The notes below the pieces were generated by a model. The model saw only the letters and a list, made by a program, of their open reading frames with translations, ran no database searches and had not been told where the DNA came from. Made by a program: the position numbers and the translations under genes. DNA of 64,000 nt, from NCBI RefSeq assembly GCF_018446385.1, contig NC_056002.1:39569671-39633670 (forward strand), written 5' to 3'. Origin of the DNA: Zingiber officinale (taxonomy: Eukaryota > Streptophyta > Magnoliopsida > Zingiberales > Zingiberaceae). This document shows, piece after piece, positions 1 through 13,099 of the stretch (positions are counted from its first letter, which is position 1; each line of letters opens with the position of its first letter).

Positions 1-55
1 TTGCTCAACGACGGCGGCGAGCTCGTGTTGAGGCAAAAGGAAGCAGAGAACAGGG

Positions 56-230
56 ATGCGTCTCCTCCATTTCCTTGTTGCCGCTGAAGCTCGAGAATCG
101 ATTCCTCCAACCTTTGAGCAACCTCTGAGCAAGCTCTTCGACGTCACGGTGGATGCCGGCGATCCCTGCACCCTCAGCTACACGCCTTCCCCCGGATCTC
201 AAATCAACTCCGTCAAGTGGAACCACACCA
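56..230 (+). pseudogene. NEDD1: NEDD1-like WD40 protein, first-exon fragment
   Basis: The frame from the ATG at 56 includes [20 protein letters not shown] followed by NHT, which matches the N-terminal WD40 blade of plant NEDD1, a gamma-tubulin-complex targeting protein of the mitotic spindle. The exon ends at 230 with a split codon (A|GTAAAA donor), which fits the Asn that follows NHT in NEDD1. The first ~25 codons (56-130) match the family poorly and may be diverged or of other origin. No further NEDD1 exon is seen downstream; the next recognisable exon belongs to DEG2. A captured fragment, not a working gene. Confidence 0.6.
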
Positions 231-1089
231 GTAAAAACGCTTTCCCGCCTCGTTTTATATCGCAGTGTCTGTTTGCTTCCTCTTTGCTGTGCATTTCTGT
301 TATGCTTGTGTTGGAGGGTTTTGTTTGCTCGATTTTAGCCTCTCTCTTTTTTTCCCGATAGTGTGGGATGCGATACTCTCTGAAGCAAAATTACTAGGAA
401 ACTGCGTATCTGCATTTTTTACTTCTCTTGGAAATTTGTTGCTTTGCCTTGGATCTACACTATTCGAATGGTATAAGGGCATGTTTCATCCTTGCCTAGT
501 GCCGTCAGAATTTAATTTTCCCATGACTCATCATTCAAGTTTATTTTGTATCTTGTATAACTTAGTTAATTTTGTTAATCCAGCGGATGGTGGCTGACTT
601 TAACGATGGAAAAACCTAAAGTACCTAATGTGGGATAACTGTGATATTATATGCACCTCATGTGCATTAGAGTTAATATATAAACCTAAAGTACCTAATG
701 TGGGATTAAACTCCATTACATGACTCAAAATACTCTAATAACTTGAATACTCTTAACTGCTACAAAGCACAGTGGGAAATTCTTAGGTCCGTGCTTTGTG
801 AGAATTATATTGTGATAGAGCTTGTAATTGGAAATCATCTGTCTTTTTCTTCATTCATATTTGCAAATAGCATCTTAAAATCTTCTGTTAAATACTTATT
901 CCAGGTTTTTATGAATGTGTTTGCAGTATGTTCTGTAATCTTTTTGAAAACTATTGGTAATATTTTGGCATAGCTGGTATTGATTTTCTATATACCTCCT
1001 TTCCTTTAAAAGCATTAGTTCTTCTTACTATTTCTGAACTTGACTTCTCAATCTTGGGTTACCAAATTTCTCAGTAACCTGATTTACAG
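231..1089. other. Intron-like AT-rich DNA without recognisable gene
   Basis: AT-rich sequence between the NEDD1-like donor (231) and the first DEG2 acceptor (AG at 1088-1089). Only short, non-conserved open frames are present. There is a short direct repeat of the phrase 'aaacctaaagtacctaatgt' near 613 and 683. The capture junction between the two genes must lie here, but I cannot place it. Confidence 0.5.
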
Positions 1090-2802
1090 GTCTTAGCTAG
1101 AGGCATAGAGTGCGACATTGCATTACTTGCAGTTGAGAGTGAAGAATTCTGGAAAGGTGCTGAACCACTTCGTTTTGGTCAATTGCCTTGCCTTCAGGTT
1201 GCTGTTGTTCATGAATTGCAAAAATGTTGCTCTTCCTTCATGATAAGCAACTTTTCCATAAGTAATTTGTGTTTCTTTTGATGCATCATTGAACCTGGTA
1301 TTAGCCCTTCTCCAGTTGTTCATTGAATTGGCTTAATTATTTTTTAATTCCTATAAGCATTTTGCTTCAATGATACAACATATGATTGTTTTTTTTAATC
1401 CCTGACTTGCAGGATAATGAAGAGCTGGAAAATTGTAAATAACTGGCCTACACTTCTATATCTGTAATTTTGATGAATTAAGTGTATCAAAATGCCATAA
1501 TTAGCCTTTTTGTTCATCAAAGCAAACTCCAGTTACCAAGTTTGATAGATTGCTTGTGGTTCTTGTCACATAGTGGTTAGGTATTTATCCAATGTGAAGA
1601 AAGTGAGGAAATTTTATGTTCCATTTTGAATCACTGGTAGGTGATGGGCTATTATAATATAATCTATAATGTTCTTTCATAAGGCAACGTACTCCATGTT
1701 TCTCCAAGTGAATTTATGCTTTGCCACTTGCAGCATGTTTTCTTTTGAAACAATAAAGATATTGATTATCCACACTTGAATTTTATCAGTGGTAATATGT
1801 ACTTTTGGTATGCCAAGTCTGTATTTGTTGTCAAATCTTTATGTGATGAAGTGTGATCAAGTAGAAGTTCAGTTGTTGCAACAGTTAACATTTTCTAAGG
1901 CTCTCTTTTCTATAGGGTTATTTAATCTAGTTGTTCTTCCATAATTCATCAAACTAACAAGTTATATGATACACAGGATTCAGTAACTGTTGTAGGATAT
2001 CCACTTGGTGGAGATACAATCTCTGTGACAAAGGGTGTGGTATCACGAATTGAGGTTTGATTTCATGAAATTGTGATCATAAGCTTTTAGTATTTTTTTG
2101 GTGAATTTTATATTCTTGTTGAGATTGTTTTATAGATGATAAATTGCTGACTTAAGTGTTATCAATTTTAAGTTGGTTGAAAATTTTAGAACATGGTGTC
2201 CAAATGAGCTTTTTAATATTAATCACTTTTTTTTTTGCTTCTGTTTCAGGTTAGTATGCTCACGGATCCTCTGATCTGCTTCGTATTCAGATTGATGCTG
2301 CAATAAACCCTGGTTGGTAACTCAACCTAGTTTCCTTGCTAGAAAGATAGCATTTTATTTTTTAGATAGTTGGATGTTATTGCACCACTTTCTCTGGCAA
2401 GGTACATATATATTCTTGTAAAAGCATATTAATGTTGTCAAAGAAACGTACTTGTTTTGCAGGAAATAGTGGTGGTCCTGCCTTCAATGATCGTGGTGAG
2501 TGTATTGGTGTGGCATTCCAGGTATTCCTTCTGCTAAATCTGCCTTTTATTTTCCCTACTTTATCTATTCCAAACTTTTCAAAAATCTTTTATAGATTAA
2601 CTTTGTCCCAGAATAATGTTTAATGGAAATGCATCTGAGTAATGCTTTTGCACCTAAATTAGCATTCTACCTTCTTTCATATCTCACTAGATATTTCATT
2701 TAGGTTTCAGATCCGAAGACACTAAAAATATTGGATATGTTATTCCAGCCATTGTGGTTTCTCATTTTCTTGATGATTATGAAAGAAATGGGAAGTATAC
2801 TG
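1090..2802 (+). pseudogene. DEG2: DEG2-like chloroplast Deg/HtrA protease, internal exons, frameshifted
   Basis: Five exons with plausible GT-AG borders code for the middle of a trypsin-like Deg protease: 1090-1197 ([20 protein letters not shown]), 1977-2054 ([20 protein letters not shown]), 2250-2312, 2463-2521 (GNSGGPAFNDRGECIGVAFQ, with the catalytic Ser) and 2704-2802 (NIGYVIPAIVVSHFLDDYER). The set is closest, from memory, to DEG2, a stromal thylakoid-associated protease, rather than DEG9 or DEG10. The His and Asp parts of the triad upstream and the PDZ domains downstream are missing. Two one-base deletions break the frame, one near 2254 in the third exon and one near 2708 in the fifth. 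The exon order is that of the parent gene and the introns are kept, so this is a genomic capture, not a retrocopy. Confidence 0.85.
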
Positions 2803-3224
2803 GTAAGCTGACATCGTGAGTCATCAGGAGCCTTCTCTGCATGCAGCTGTGATGCTTGAACAAGCATCCTACTGCTATTTGCTTTCCATCCCACCAATGT
2901 TACGCAAGTATGGTTTTCATCTTGTTTTGTCTGGAAATCGTTACTACATTTCTGATCAGGTACTCGATTGCATGTCAAATTCATCTTCATATTGAAACTT
3001 GTCTAAGATATTTAAAGTATGTTCAAAGTTTTATGTGCTAATTGTAAAACATTCATTCTGTAAAATGTAGAGACAACATGCGATTCGAGCTTACAGGAAT
3101 GCACTCTTCGTTTACATAGAAAATGGTTGGAGTTATATATCTAATCATGTTCACTACAATGTTGGAAGGTTCTCTATGCTTTTTTTGTATATTTGTGAAT
3201 TTATCTTTGATGCTTTTGACCTTA
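2803..3224. other. CACTA interior without recognisable gene
   Basis: AT-rich sequence after the last DEG2 exon, with no exon or repeat that I recognise. It runs up to the TCTCC target site of the copia element. Confidence 0.5.
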
Positions 3225-3229
3225 TCTCC

Positions 3230-5655
3230 TTTTGGATAATCCTAGGAAAGCGTATCGGTTCCACTGTATAAAAATTTTTGTACAAGTGTCGAACCTTTCC
3301 TTAAATAACCTATTGTGTTCTTTAGAAATTAAATTAGGAATCGCAGACGGAACTTAACATCATTGATTCCAAATTTAACTTATCTGTTCTTAATGGTTTA
3401 GATTTGAATCGCAAGCGGAACTTAACACTATTGATTCAAACCTACCTAGATTATTAATTCCATAAATATTAATTTCCAAAAACGGCTTCCAGGACTGCAT
3501 GGCGAGGCACATGACCTTCTTGGATATGGGAGCAACCACCACCGCCTAGGCAAAGCCTTTTAAGGAAAGCTAATATTTATTTCCTTAAATAACTCTAGGT
3601 CAACCAAAAAGAACAATCGAAACACAAGTTCGAAAAAGAAGAAAACACAAACTCGAAAAACTATTTCGAAAAACTAGATCTAATTGCCTCTTGTATTTAG
3701 AATTCTTACAAAGAGAAAAACTAGCATGATGCGGAAAACAATTGCTAATTATACCTTCTCTTTGTATGCTAATGACCTCGAGATCTTCTGCCGTATTCCT
3801 CGCCTCGCCTTGGACGTTGTGTGGGCGACGAACCTCCAAGATGAACACCACCCAAAAGAGTCCTTCTCCTCCTTGCAATATTCGGCCACCACCACCTCTA
3901 ATAGAAAAGAGAGCAAAGGGAGAAGAGAAGGGAGAGGGCCGGCCACCAAGAGATCACCCAAGCAATGGAATAAGAGTTGTATCCCATGAAGCCCCCCTTA
4001 CCCCTTCTTTTATATTACTTGCCCAAGGCAAATAAGGAAAGATTTTAATAATTTTCCTTTTCCCTTTTAATTTTCCTTTTTCCTTCCTCTTGATTGAATT
4101 AATCATCAATCAATGGTTGAGATCAATCCTATTTGTTTTAGGATTGGGATTGAATCCTATTGGCCGGCCCTTGCTTGGGCACCAAGCAAGGTGGCCGGCC
4201 ACATTAAAAGGCAAGGAAAAAGTATTTTTTATATAAAATTTTACAAGATAAACTCTTATAAAATTTTACAAGTTCTCTTTCCTAAAGTAGGAGTTAAAAA
4301 AGGAAAGTTTCTAAAATTAAAACCATGTTTTAAAATTTAAAAACTATCTTATAAAATTTCCTTTTTTAACATGATGATAGAAAATTTTAATTTTAAAACT
4401 TATCTCCTTTTTTTCTTAAACCATGAGGATGGTTAAAAAAGGAAAGTTTTAAAACTTTTAAAACTCTCTATTAAAACATGTGGCCAAATTCAAATTAAGA
4501 AAGTTTTAAAAATTAAAATATCTCTTTTAAAACTTATAGTTTTCTACAAAGAGAAGATTTTAAAAATTCAAAATAACCCTCCCTTTTTGAATTATTGTGG
4601 TCGGCCCCTACAAGCTTGGTCACCAAGCTATAGGGCCGGCCCCTTGAAGAGGATATGGCCGGCCATTGCTTGGTCACCAAGCAATGGTCCGGCTCCCTTC
4701 TTGGACACCAAGAAGAGTCTTTCATTTGGATGGACTTGAGGCTATAATGAGGCTACGACAGGGATCTAGAGGAGAAATTGGTTTTGGCCTTCCGATGAGC
4801 TTGAGTATCCCGTGTTCGCCCCGAACACACAACTCAAGTTCATCGATAACAACTCATTCCACTAAAGAGTTATTACCGCACTACCGCACCAATCCCAAAT
4901 TACATTATGGCTCCTTCATATCATGAGTGTGTTAGTCTCCCTGTGTTTAAGATTATGAATGCCCACTAATTAAGTAAATTACTGACAACTCACTTAATTA
5001 ATATCTAGCTCCAAGAGTAGTACCACTCAACTTTATTGTCATGTCGGACTAAGTCCACCTGCAGGGTTTAACATGGCAATCCTTATGAGCTCCTCTTGGG
5101 GACATTCTCAACCTAGATAACTAGGACACAGATTCCTTTTATAATCAACAACACACACTATAAGTAATATCATTTCCCAACTTATCGGGCATATTGATTT
5201 ATCGAGCTAAACCTCACCCTTTGATAAATCAAAGAAATAAATATTAAATATATGTGCTTGTTATTATATTAGGATTAAGAGCACACACTTCCATAATAAC
5301 TAAGGTTTAGTTCTTTTACTAAGTCAGTACAAAAAGAACTTACCTAAATGATCCTACTCAATACACTTAAAGTGTATCAGTATAATTTATTAGTTAAGAT
5401 AAACTAATACTTAATTACACTACGACTATACTGATAGTTTGTTCCTTTCTATCTCAGTCGCGAGCAACTGTTTATAATTTATAAAGAAATGACAACATGA
5501 TCTTCTAAGTGTGACACCACACTTCATGTTGTCTACCATATAAATTAATTGAACAATTACATTTAATAAATAAATGCAGATATTGACCAATATGATTCTT
5601 TTATTTTAGCAAATAAATGTTTACAAAAGCTAGACTTTTAGTATACACTCTAACA
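3230..5655 (-). repeat. 3' LTR of the copia element
   Basis: 2426 bp, direct copy of 10681-13094. The first bases are TT instead of TG, a terminal mutation at 3231. Three GGCCGGCC-centred inverted repeats (4161-4201, 4599-4641, 4656-4694) can form stem-loops. The segment 4202-4590 is a run of A/T-rich near-repeats of 'aaaattttaa' type. Confidence 0.95.
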
Positions 5656-5666
5656 ATCTCCCACTT
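5656..5666 (-). other. Polypurine tract of the copia element
   Basis: On the minus strand the bases just before the 3' LTR read AAGTGGGAGAT, the purine-rich plus-strand primer expected there. Confidence 0.8.
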
Positions 5667-5677
5667 ATACTAAAATA

Positions 5678-8600
5678 CTAAGTTGCCATATCTGTTGCCT
5701 TATATCTGATTCCCATCCCCTTCACATGCCGATCAAAAGCTTTTGCCGGAAGGGATTTTGTGAAAGGATCTGCTAGGTTATCTTCTGATGCAATCTTGGC
5801 GACGACAACTTCTCCTCGCTTGACGATGTCTCGTATCAGGTGGTACTTGCGCTCTATATGTTTACTTGCCTTATGAGCTCGTGGTTCCTTCGAGTTTGCA
5901 ACTGCACCGCTATTATCACAATAAATTGTGATGATCTTGGGCAGACCAGGAATCACATCTAAATCCATTAGAAAGTTCTTGAGCCATACAGCTTCTTTGG
6001 CTGCCTCAGAGGCTGCCACATACTCAGCTTCCATGGTCGAGTCCGAGACACATTTCTGCTTAACACTCCTCCATGCAATGGCTCCACCTCCTAGAGTAAA
6101 CACATAGCCTGACGTAGACTTACTATTGTCCCTATCTGATTGGAAATCCGAATTCGTGTAACCCACAGAGAGCAAATCGTCTGCTTGGTAGACTAGCATA
6201 TAATCTCTAGTCCTTCTCAGGTACTTTAAAATATGCTTTACTGCAGTCCAATGTCCTTGTCCAGGTAAGGTCTCGTACACAGCATTGCATACATAAGGCT
6301 TCCTACGGCCGATGCATATGGAACTGCCTTCATGTCCTCAATCTCCTTTGACGTCTTTGGAGACATTTCTTTAGATAAGGCTACTCCATGCCTGAAAGGT
6401 AAGAAACCTTTCTTAGAGTTCTGCATGCTAAAACGAGCAAGGATCGTATCTATATATGAAGCTTGGGATAGACACAACATTCTTTTCTTGCGATCCCTTA
6501 TTACTTTAATCCCAAGAATGTGTGCACATTCTCCTAAGTCTTTCATATCAAATTGTTTGGACAACCATACCCTTACGTCTAATAATACCTTGACATTGTT
6601 GCCAATTAACAAAATATCATCTACGTATAGTACAAGAAATACCACTACGTTTCCGTTACACTTTTTGTATACAAAAGACTCATCCGGACACTGTATAAAT
6701 CCATATGACTTGATTACTTCGTTAAACCGGATGTTCCAAGATCTTGAAGCTTGCTTCAATCCGTAAATGGACCGATTAAGCTTGCATACTAGATGCTCTT
6801 TGTCTTTTTCAATGAACCCTTCTGGTTGCTTCATATTGATGTTTTCTTCAAGACTTCCGTTAAGGAAAGCAGTCTTGACATCCATTTTCCAAATCTCATA
6901 ATCCATATGAGCAGCAATGGATAAGAGTATCCGGATAGACTTAAGCATGACTACCGGCGAAAAAGTCTCCTCATAGTCGATTCACTCTTTCTGAGTATAC
7001 CCTTTCGCAACAAGCCTTGCTTTGAAGGTTTCTACCTTCCCATCTGTCCCTTTTTTCCTTTTGTAGATCCACTTGCATCCAACGGCTTTTACACCATCAG
7101 GTGGTTCTACTAGCTCCCAGACCTTATTAGAATACATAGATTCTATTTCAGAATTCATTGCCTTTTGCCAAGATACTGCATCTATATCTTGGAGTGCTTC
7201 ATCATATGTCCGGGGATCAGGTTCATGTTTACCTGGGATGAAGTCTGAAGACTCTCCCAAAAACATGAATCTCTCAGGTTGCCTCACAACCCTCCCACTA
7301 CGACGAGGCACCGTCTGTGGTTGTGTATCATGTGTGACACGTGTTGCAGTCTCTTGTGGTACTTCATCTTGAACTGAAGTTGACGTGTCCTCTCTAATTT
7401 CTTCTAGAACTATTTCACTCATGGGCTTATGGTTCATTACATAATCTTCTTCTAAAAAACGAGCATTGGTGCTAACAATGATCTTCTGATTTTTAGGATT
7501 ATAAAACAAACCACCTTTCGTTCCCTTTGGATATCCCACAAACAGACAAACTTCTGTACGTGATTCCAACTTGTCAGTATCTCCTTTCAGCACATGTGCT
7601 GGACTACCCCATATCCGGATATGATTCAGACTAGGCTTACGCCCATTCCATAATTCCATGGGAGTAGAAGGAACTGTTTTTGAAGGTACCATATTCAGAA
7701 TATATACTGTTGTTTCTAAAGCATATCCCCAAAACGAATTTGGTAATTCTGAATAACTCATCATCGATCTAACCATTTCCATAAGAGTCCTATTCCTTTG
7801 TTCTGCCACACCATTCTGCTGGGGTGTACCAGGTGCAGTCAATTGGGATAGAATCCCGACTTCTGATAAGTAATTCCTAAACTCTCCAAAGAGGTATTCG
7901 CCACCACGGTCAGACCGTAGTGTCTTGATACTTTTACCAAGACGTTTCTCCACATCAGCCCTATATTCTTTGAACTTGTCAAAGCATTCAGACTTGCGGC
8001 GCATCAGGTAAATGTATCCGTATCTTGAATAATCATCTATAAAGGAGACGAAGTATTCATAACCACCTCTTGCTTGAATAGACATAGGACCACATAAATC
8101 AGAATGAACCAGTTCTAACGCATCTTTGGCTCTATACCCCTTGGCCTTAAAAGGTCTCTTGGTCATTTTACCTTTTAAGCAGGATTCGCATGTTGGAAAG
8201 TTTTCCAACTCTAATAAACCCAAGAGTCCATCGGCTACAAGCCTTTGAATCCTACTTAAGTTAATATGTCCAGCCTTAGATGCCAAAGATATGTTTGGTT
8301 CATTTCCGAAGGTTCTTTCCTCTTATTAGAGTTAGAAGATGTGTTATTAATTTCCATATTTTGCTTTGTGGGAGAAATTGGATTTAAAGTGTATAAATTG
8401 CCAACCAATGCACCAGAACAGATAATCACCTTATTTCTCTTTATAACGACATTGTTACTAAAAGAGACTGAATATCCATCTAAATACAGTTTAGAAACTG
8501 AAATTAAATTCTTTCTAAAACTGGGTACATAAAGACAATTTCTTAAAATCAAATTTCTATTCCTATCAAAAGATAAGTAGACGTCTCTCACTGCAACAGC

Positions 8601-9570
8601 TGCCACCTTAGTAGCATTGCCCATGTAGATGGTAATCTCTCCTTCAGTTAGTCGTCGGGTTTCCTGGAACCCCTGCAGAGAATTGCAGACATGATCAGTG
8701 ACACCTGTATCTACACACCAGGTGCTGATAGATAACACCGCTAAACATGTTTCAACTACTAGAGTATGAGATATACCTTTATTGTTCTGGTTCCTACGAG
8801 GACAGTCCGCTTTCCAATGTCCAGACTGCTTGCAGATGAAGCACTTGCCCTTCGGCTTCTTCATTCCAGCTTTCTGTCCTGTACTCTGAGGTTTATTCAC
8901 CTTCTTCGCTGAAAAGACCTGTTTCTTCTTCTTCTTGCCTTTCAGCTTAGAAGTCGAACCATTTTCAGCATAGTGAATCTGAGAACTTTGACGAAATATT
9001 CCTTCTGCTGCCAGTAGTTCTGTCGAAGTTCCGCCAATGTATACTCTCTTTGTTCATGTTATAGTTCAGGCGGAACTTCTGGGTAGTGTTTGGAGAATTA
9101 TATCGACCGGTTTCTCCATCGATTTCTCCTCCAAGGACTTGTATTTCATTCAGATAAGCCATCATTTTGAGGATATGATCCCTTACGGGTGTCCCCTCAG
9201 ACATGGTGGTCGCCATTAACTTCCTCATTGCCTCTTGCCTAGCAGTCCGACTCTGGTGCCCAAAGAGTTCTTTGAGATTGTTCATTATATCATAAGCTGT
9301 TGGTAAATCTTGATGCTGATGTTGCAATACATTTGACATAGATGCCAAAATGTAACACCGCGCCATCTCATCAGCTTTTACCCATTTCTTATGATACTCA
9401 ATCTCCTCTGGGGTAGAGTCACCGTCAGGTGCTTCAGGGCATGCCTCAGTCAGTATAAACTTATAGCTTTCAGCAGTAAGAACAATGTCCAAGTTTCTTT
9501 TCCAATCAATATAATTGGGACCAGTAAGTTTGTTCTCTTTCAGTATAATGGCTAGTGGGTTGAAAGTCAT
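5678..9570 (-). pseudogene. Copia gag-pol polyprotein, broken
   Basis: A polyprotein of about 1300 codons, the usual copia size, beginning at the ATG at 9570. In order on the minus strand: GAG (9570-8965); CCHC knuckle CFICKQSGHWKADC (8843-8802); protease near 8711 with DTGV in place of the usual DTGA; integrase core with the [10 protein letters not shown] and SDRGGEY motifs (about 8100-7700); reverse transcriptase with intact YVDD (6627-6616); RNase H with MEAEYVAASE near 6000. Breaks seen: a frame change in late GAG near 9050, a one-base deletion near 8272, a TGA at 6984-6982 in the RT N-terminus, and a deletion with frame change near 6265 that removes the segment after LCTRP. Not able to make a whole polyprotein. 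Confidence 0.93.
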
Positions 9571-10666
9571 CCTAAGAATCACAAAAAAAACTTTGGTCAA
9601 GACTCTAAATTTAGAATAATATTGGTTCCTCAAACAATACTATTTTAAATTAACCAACACCTCAAATCACCGTGAATATTGCATGCCACGTTAGTGTGGA
9701 CGTATACAAATTCAACATTTGTAAGAGGAGGGTGTGACCCATTAATTTTATTATCTTGTCATCCTAACTTTATGACAAATAAAATTAATAGTTGGTTTTA
9801 CTTTGGTCACACAATACAATAGCAGTGACTCCGTTGGGGAGGATACTATTGAATGTGTCTAAGTGTATACCATTACTTGATACTAAGTCCATTAAATAGG
9901 ATTGTGCCCCTTCAGTTGGAGAAGATCACACGCTCCTAAATAATTTCCTATAACCATCCATAAAAGGAAGTTTGATCTAGTGATCCGCAACAAACCCATC
10001 CGTTGTGGAGGGAGGCACTCAGAGCCAACACGCAAGCTTGTTGCATCACTTACAAACCAGTAATGGAGACCATGAGATTTATTAAAATCCCTCTCCCACT
10101 TAGTTATTTAAAATTGAGGATTTTAACCTATGCTAGCATACATCACATGCATATTAATATCACAGTAAATAAAAGCAATAAATTTGGAAATTAATTTTCC
10201 AACTATTATGGCCTTTTCCTTCACTGTCTTCGGTATGCTCTAACCCTAGCTGCTGTCATCTTTAACCACCGCCATCGGGTCGAGTTGTCGCATCCATCTT
10301 GCTTCTTATTCCGCTGCGCCTTTGGTGCTCCAAATGTACCACGCCTCGTAAGAATCCGATTCGCGACAAGAAAAGAATTTTACATATATCGATCCTATAT
10401 TCCTCGAGGGAATGTACATGTAATCTAGATCGAAAAATAAAATTCTAAAATATAATACAGCTCCTGCTGTATTTTATACATACAATCATGCACACAAATA
10501 ATGCCCTTGACATGTCCAAGGGTCCAATCACACATAATAACAATAAGCCATAATAGTTGGAGCCTGCAACCAAAGAATTAGCACATCCTACTATTTTCCT
10601 GCCTAAATTATGCATGACATGTGCATAACCTATTTGAATTCTAAAAATACACAGAGGCAAACCCTA
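9571..10666 (-). other. Untranslated leader of the copia element
   Basis: About 1.1 kb between the primer-binding site and the GAG start. It has no conserved open frame and is AT-rich with a few short direct repeats. Such leaders usually hold the packaging signal, but I see no defined motif. Confidence 0.6.
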
Positions 10667-10678
10667 GCTCTGATACCA
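10667..10678 (-). other. Primer-binding site (initiator Met-tRNA), copia element
   Basis: The minus strand reads TGGTATCAGAGC, two bases inside the 5' LTR, complementary to the 3' end of the initiator methionine tRNA. Confidence 0.9.
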
Positions 10679-10680
10679 AT

Positions 10681-13094
10681 TGTTGGATAATCCTAGGAAA
10701 GCGTACCGGTTCCACTGTACAAAAATTTTTGTACAAGTGTCGAACCTTTCCTTAAATAACCTATTGTGTTCTTTAGAAATTAAATTAGGAATCGCAGACG
10801 GAACTTAACATCATTGATTCCAAATTTAACTTATCTGTTCTTAATGGTTTAGATTTGAATCGCAAGCGGAACTTAACACTATTGATTCAAACCTACCTAG
10901 ATTATTAATTCCATAAATATTAATTTCCAAAAACGGCTTCCAGGACATGACCTTCTTGGATATGGGAGCAACCACCGCCGCCTAGGCAAAGCCTTTTAAG
11001 GAAAGCTAATATTTATTTCCTTAAATAACTCTAGGTCAACCAAAAAGAACAATCGAAACACAAGTTCGAAAAAGAAGAAAACACAAACTCGAAAAACTAT
11101 TTTGAAAAATTAGATCTAATTGCCTCTTGTATTTAGAATTCTTACAAAGAGAAAAACTAGCATGATGCGGAAAACAATTGCTAATTATACATTCTCTTTG
11201 TATGCTAATGACCTCGAGATCTTCTGCCGTATTCCTCGCCTCGCCTTGGACGTTGTGTGGGCGACGAACCTCCAAGATGAACACCACCCAAAAGAGTCCT
11301 TCTCCTCCTTGCAATATTCGGCCACCACCACCTCTAATAGAAAAGAGAGCAAAGGGAGAAGAGAAGGGAGAGGGCCGGCCACCAAGAGATCACCCAAGCA
11401 ATGGAATAAGAGTTGTATCCCATGAAGCCCCCCTTACCCCTTCTTTTATATTACTTGCCCAAGGCAAATAAGGAAAGATTTTAATAATTTTCCTTTTCCC
11501 TTTTTATTTTCCTTTTTCCTTCCTCTTGATTGAATTAATCATCAATCAATGGTTGAGATCAATCCTATTTGTTTTAGGATTGGGATTGAATCCTATTGGC
11601 CGGCCCTTGCTTGGGCACCAAGCAAGGTGGCCGGCCACATTAAAAGGCAAGGAAAAAAAAATTTTTATATAAAATTTTACAAGATAAACTCTTATAAAAT
11701 TTTACAAGCTCTCTTTCCTAAAGTAGGAGTTAAAAAAGGAAAGTTTCTAAAATTAAAACCATGTTTTAAAATTTAAAAACTCTCTTATAAAATTTCCTTT
11801 TTTAACATGATGATAGAAAATTTTAATTTTAAAACTTATCTCCTTTTTTTCTTAAACCATGAGGATGGTTAAAAAAGGAAAGTTTTAAAACTTTTAAAAC
11901 TCTCTATTAAAACATGTGGCCAAATTCAAATTAGGAAAGTTTTAAAAATTAAAATCTCTCTTTTAAAACTTATAGTTTTCTACAAAGAGAAGATTTTAAA
12001 AATTCAAAATAACCCTCCCTTTTTGAATTATTGTGGCCGGCCCCTACAAGCTTGGTTACCAAGCTATAGGGCCGGCCCCTTGAAGAGGATATGGCCGGCC
12101 ATTGCTTGGTCACCAAGCAATGATCCGGCTCCCTTCTTGGACACCAAGAAGAGTCTTTCATTTGGATGGACTTGAGGCTATAATGAGGCTACGACAGGGA
12201 TCTAGAGGAGAAATTGGTTTTGGCCTTCCGATGAGCTTGAGTATCCCGTGTTCGCCCCGAACACACAACTCAAGTTCATCGATAACAACTCATTCCACTA
12301 AAGAGTTATTACCGCACTACCGCACCAATCCCAAATTACATTATGGCTCCTTCATATTATCATGAGTGTGTTAGTCTCCCTGTGTTTAAGATTATGAATG
12401 CCCACTAATTAAGTAAATTACTGACAACTCACTTAATTAATATCTAGCTCCAAGAGTAGTACCACTCAACTTTATTGTCATGTCGGACTAAGTCCACCTG
12501 TAGGGTTTAACATGGTAATCCTTATGAGCTCCTCTTGGGGACATTCTCAACCTAGATAACTAGGACACAGATTCCTTTTATAATCAACAACACACACTAT
12601 AAGTAATATCATTTCCCAACTTATCGGGCATATTGATTTATCGAGCTAAACCTCACCCTTTGATAAATCAAAGAAATAAATATTAAATATATGTGCTTGT
12701 TATTATATTAGGATTAAGAGCACATACTTCCATAATAACTAAGGTTTAGTTCTTTTACTAAGTCAGTACAAAAAGAACTTACCTAAATGATCCTACTCAA
12801 TACACTTAAAGTGTATCAGTATAATTTATTAGTTAAGATAAACTAATACTTAATTACACTACGACTATACCGATAGTTTGTTCTTTTCTATCTTAGTCAC
12901 GAGCAACTGTTTATAATTTATAAAGAACTGACAACATGATCTTCTAAGTGTGACACCACACTTCATGTTGTCTACTATATAAATTAATTGAACAATTACA
13001 TTTAATAAATAAATACAGATATTGACCAATATGATTCTTTTATTTTAGCAAATAAATGTTTACAAAAGCTAGGCTTTTAGTATACACTCTAACA
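10681..13094 (-). repeat. 5' LTR of the copia element
   Basis: 2414 bp with TG...CA ends, direct copy of 3230-5655. It contains the same three GGCCGGCC inverted repeats (near 11600, 12035 and 12093). Confidence 0.95.
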
Positions 13095-13099
13095 TCTCC

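Larger units (their letters stand above)
3230..13094 (-). mobile_element. Complete Ty1/copia LTR retrotransposon (9.9 kb), degenerate coding region
   Basis: Two direct LTRs (3230-5655 and 10681-13094) begin TGTTGG (TTTTGG in the left copy) and end TAACA. They are flanked by the 5-bp duplication TCTCC at 3225-3229 and 13095-13099. On the minus strand the order is 5' LTR, methionine-tRNA primer site, GAG, protease, integrase, reverse transcriptase, RNase H, polypurine tract, 3' LTR, which is the copia order. The LTRs differ by only about 25 substitutions counted by eye plus a few indels, including a 15-bp deletion at the right copy, so the insertion is recent. The coding region has at least one nonsense codon and three frame breaks. 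Tork/Angela-type lineage is a guess from the RT and RNase H motifs. Confidence 0.95.

Noticed and set aside
5-226. A minus-strand open frame over the NEDD1-like exon
   Set aside because: It is the reverse frame of a GC-rich exon; only the + strand has family similarity and a matching splice donor.
1090-2802. A working DEG2 gene
   Set aside because: Two one-base deletions, no His/Asp part of the triad and no PDZ domain; located next to fragments of other genes in a CACTA element.
3684-4035. Open frames of about 100 codons repeated at 11120-11471
   Set aside because: They lie in the two copia LTRs and are duplicated only because the LTRs are; no domain, and the related LTRs at 37693 and 49231 do not keep them.
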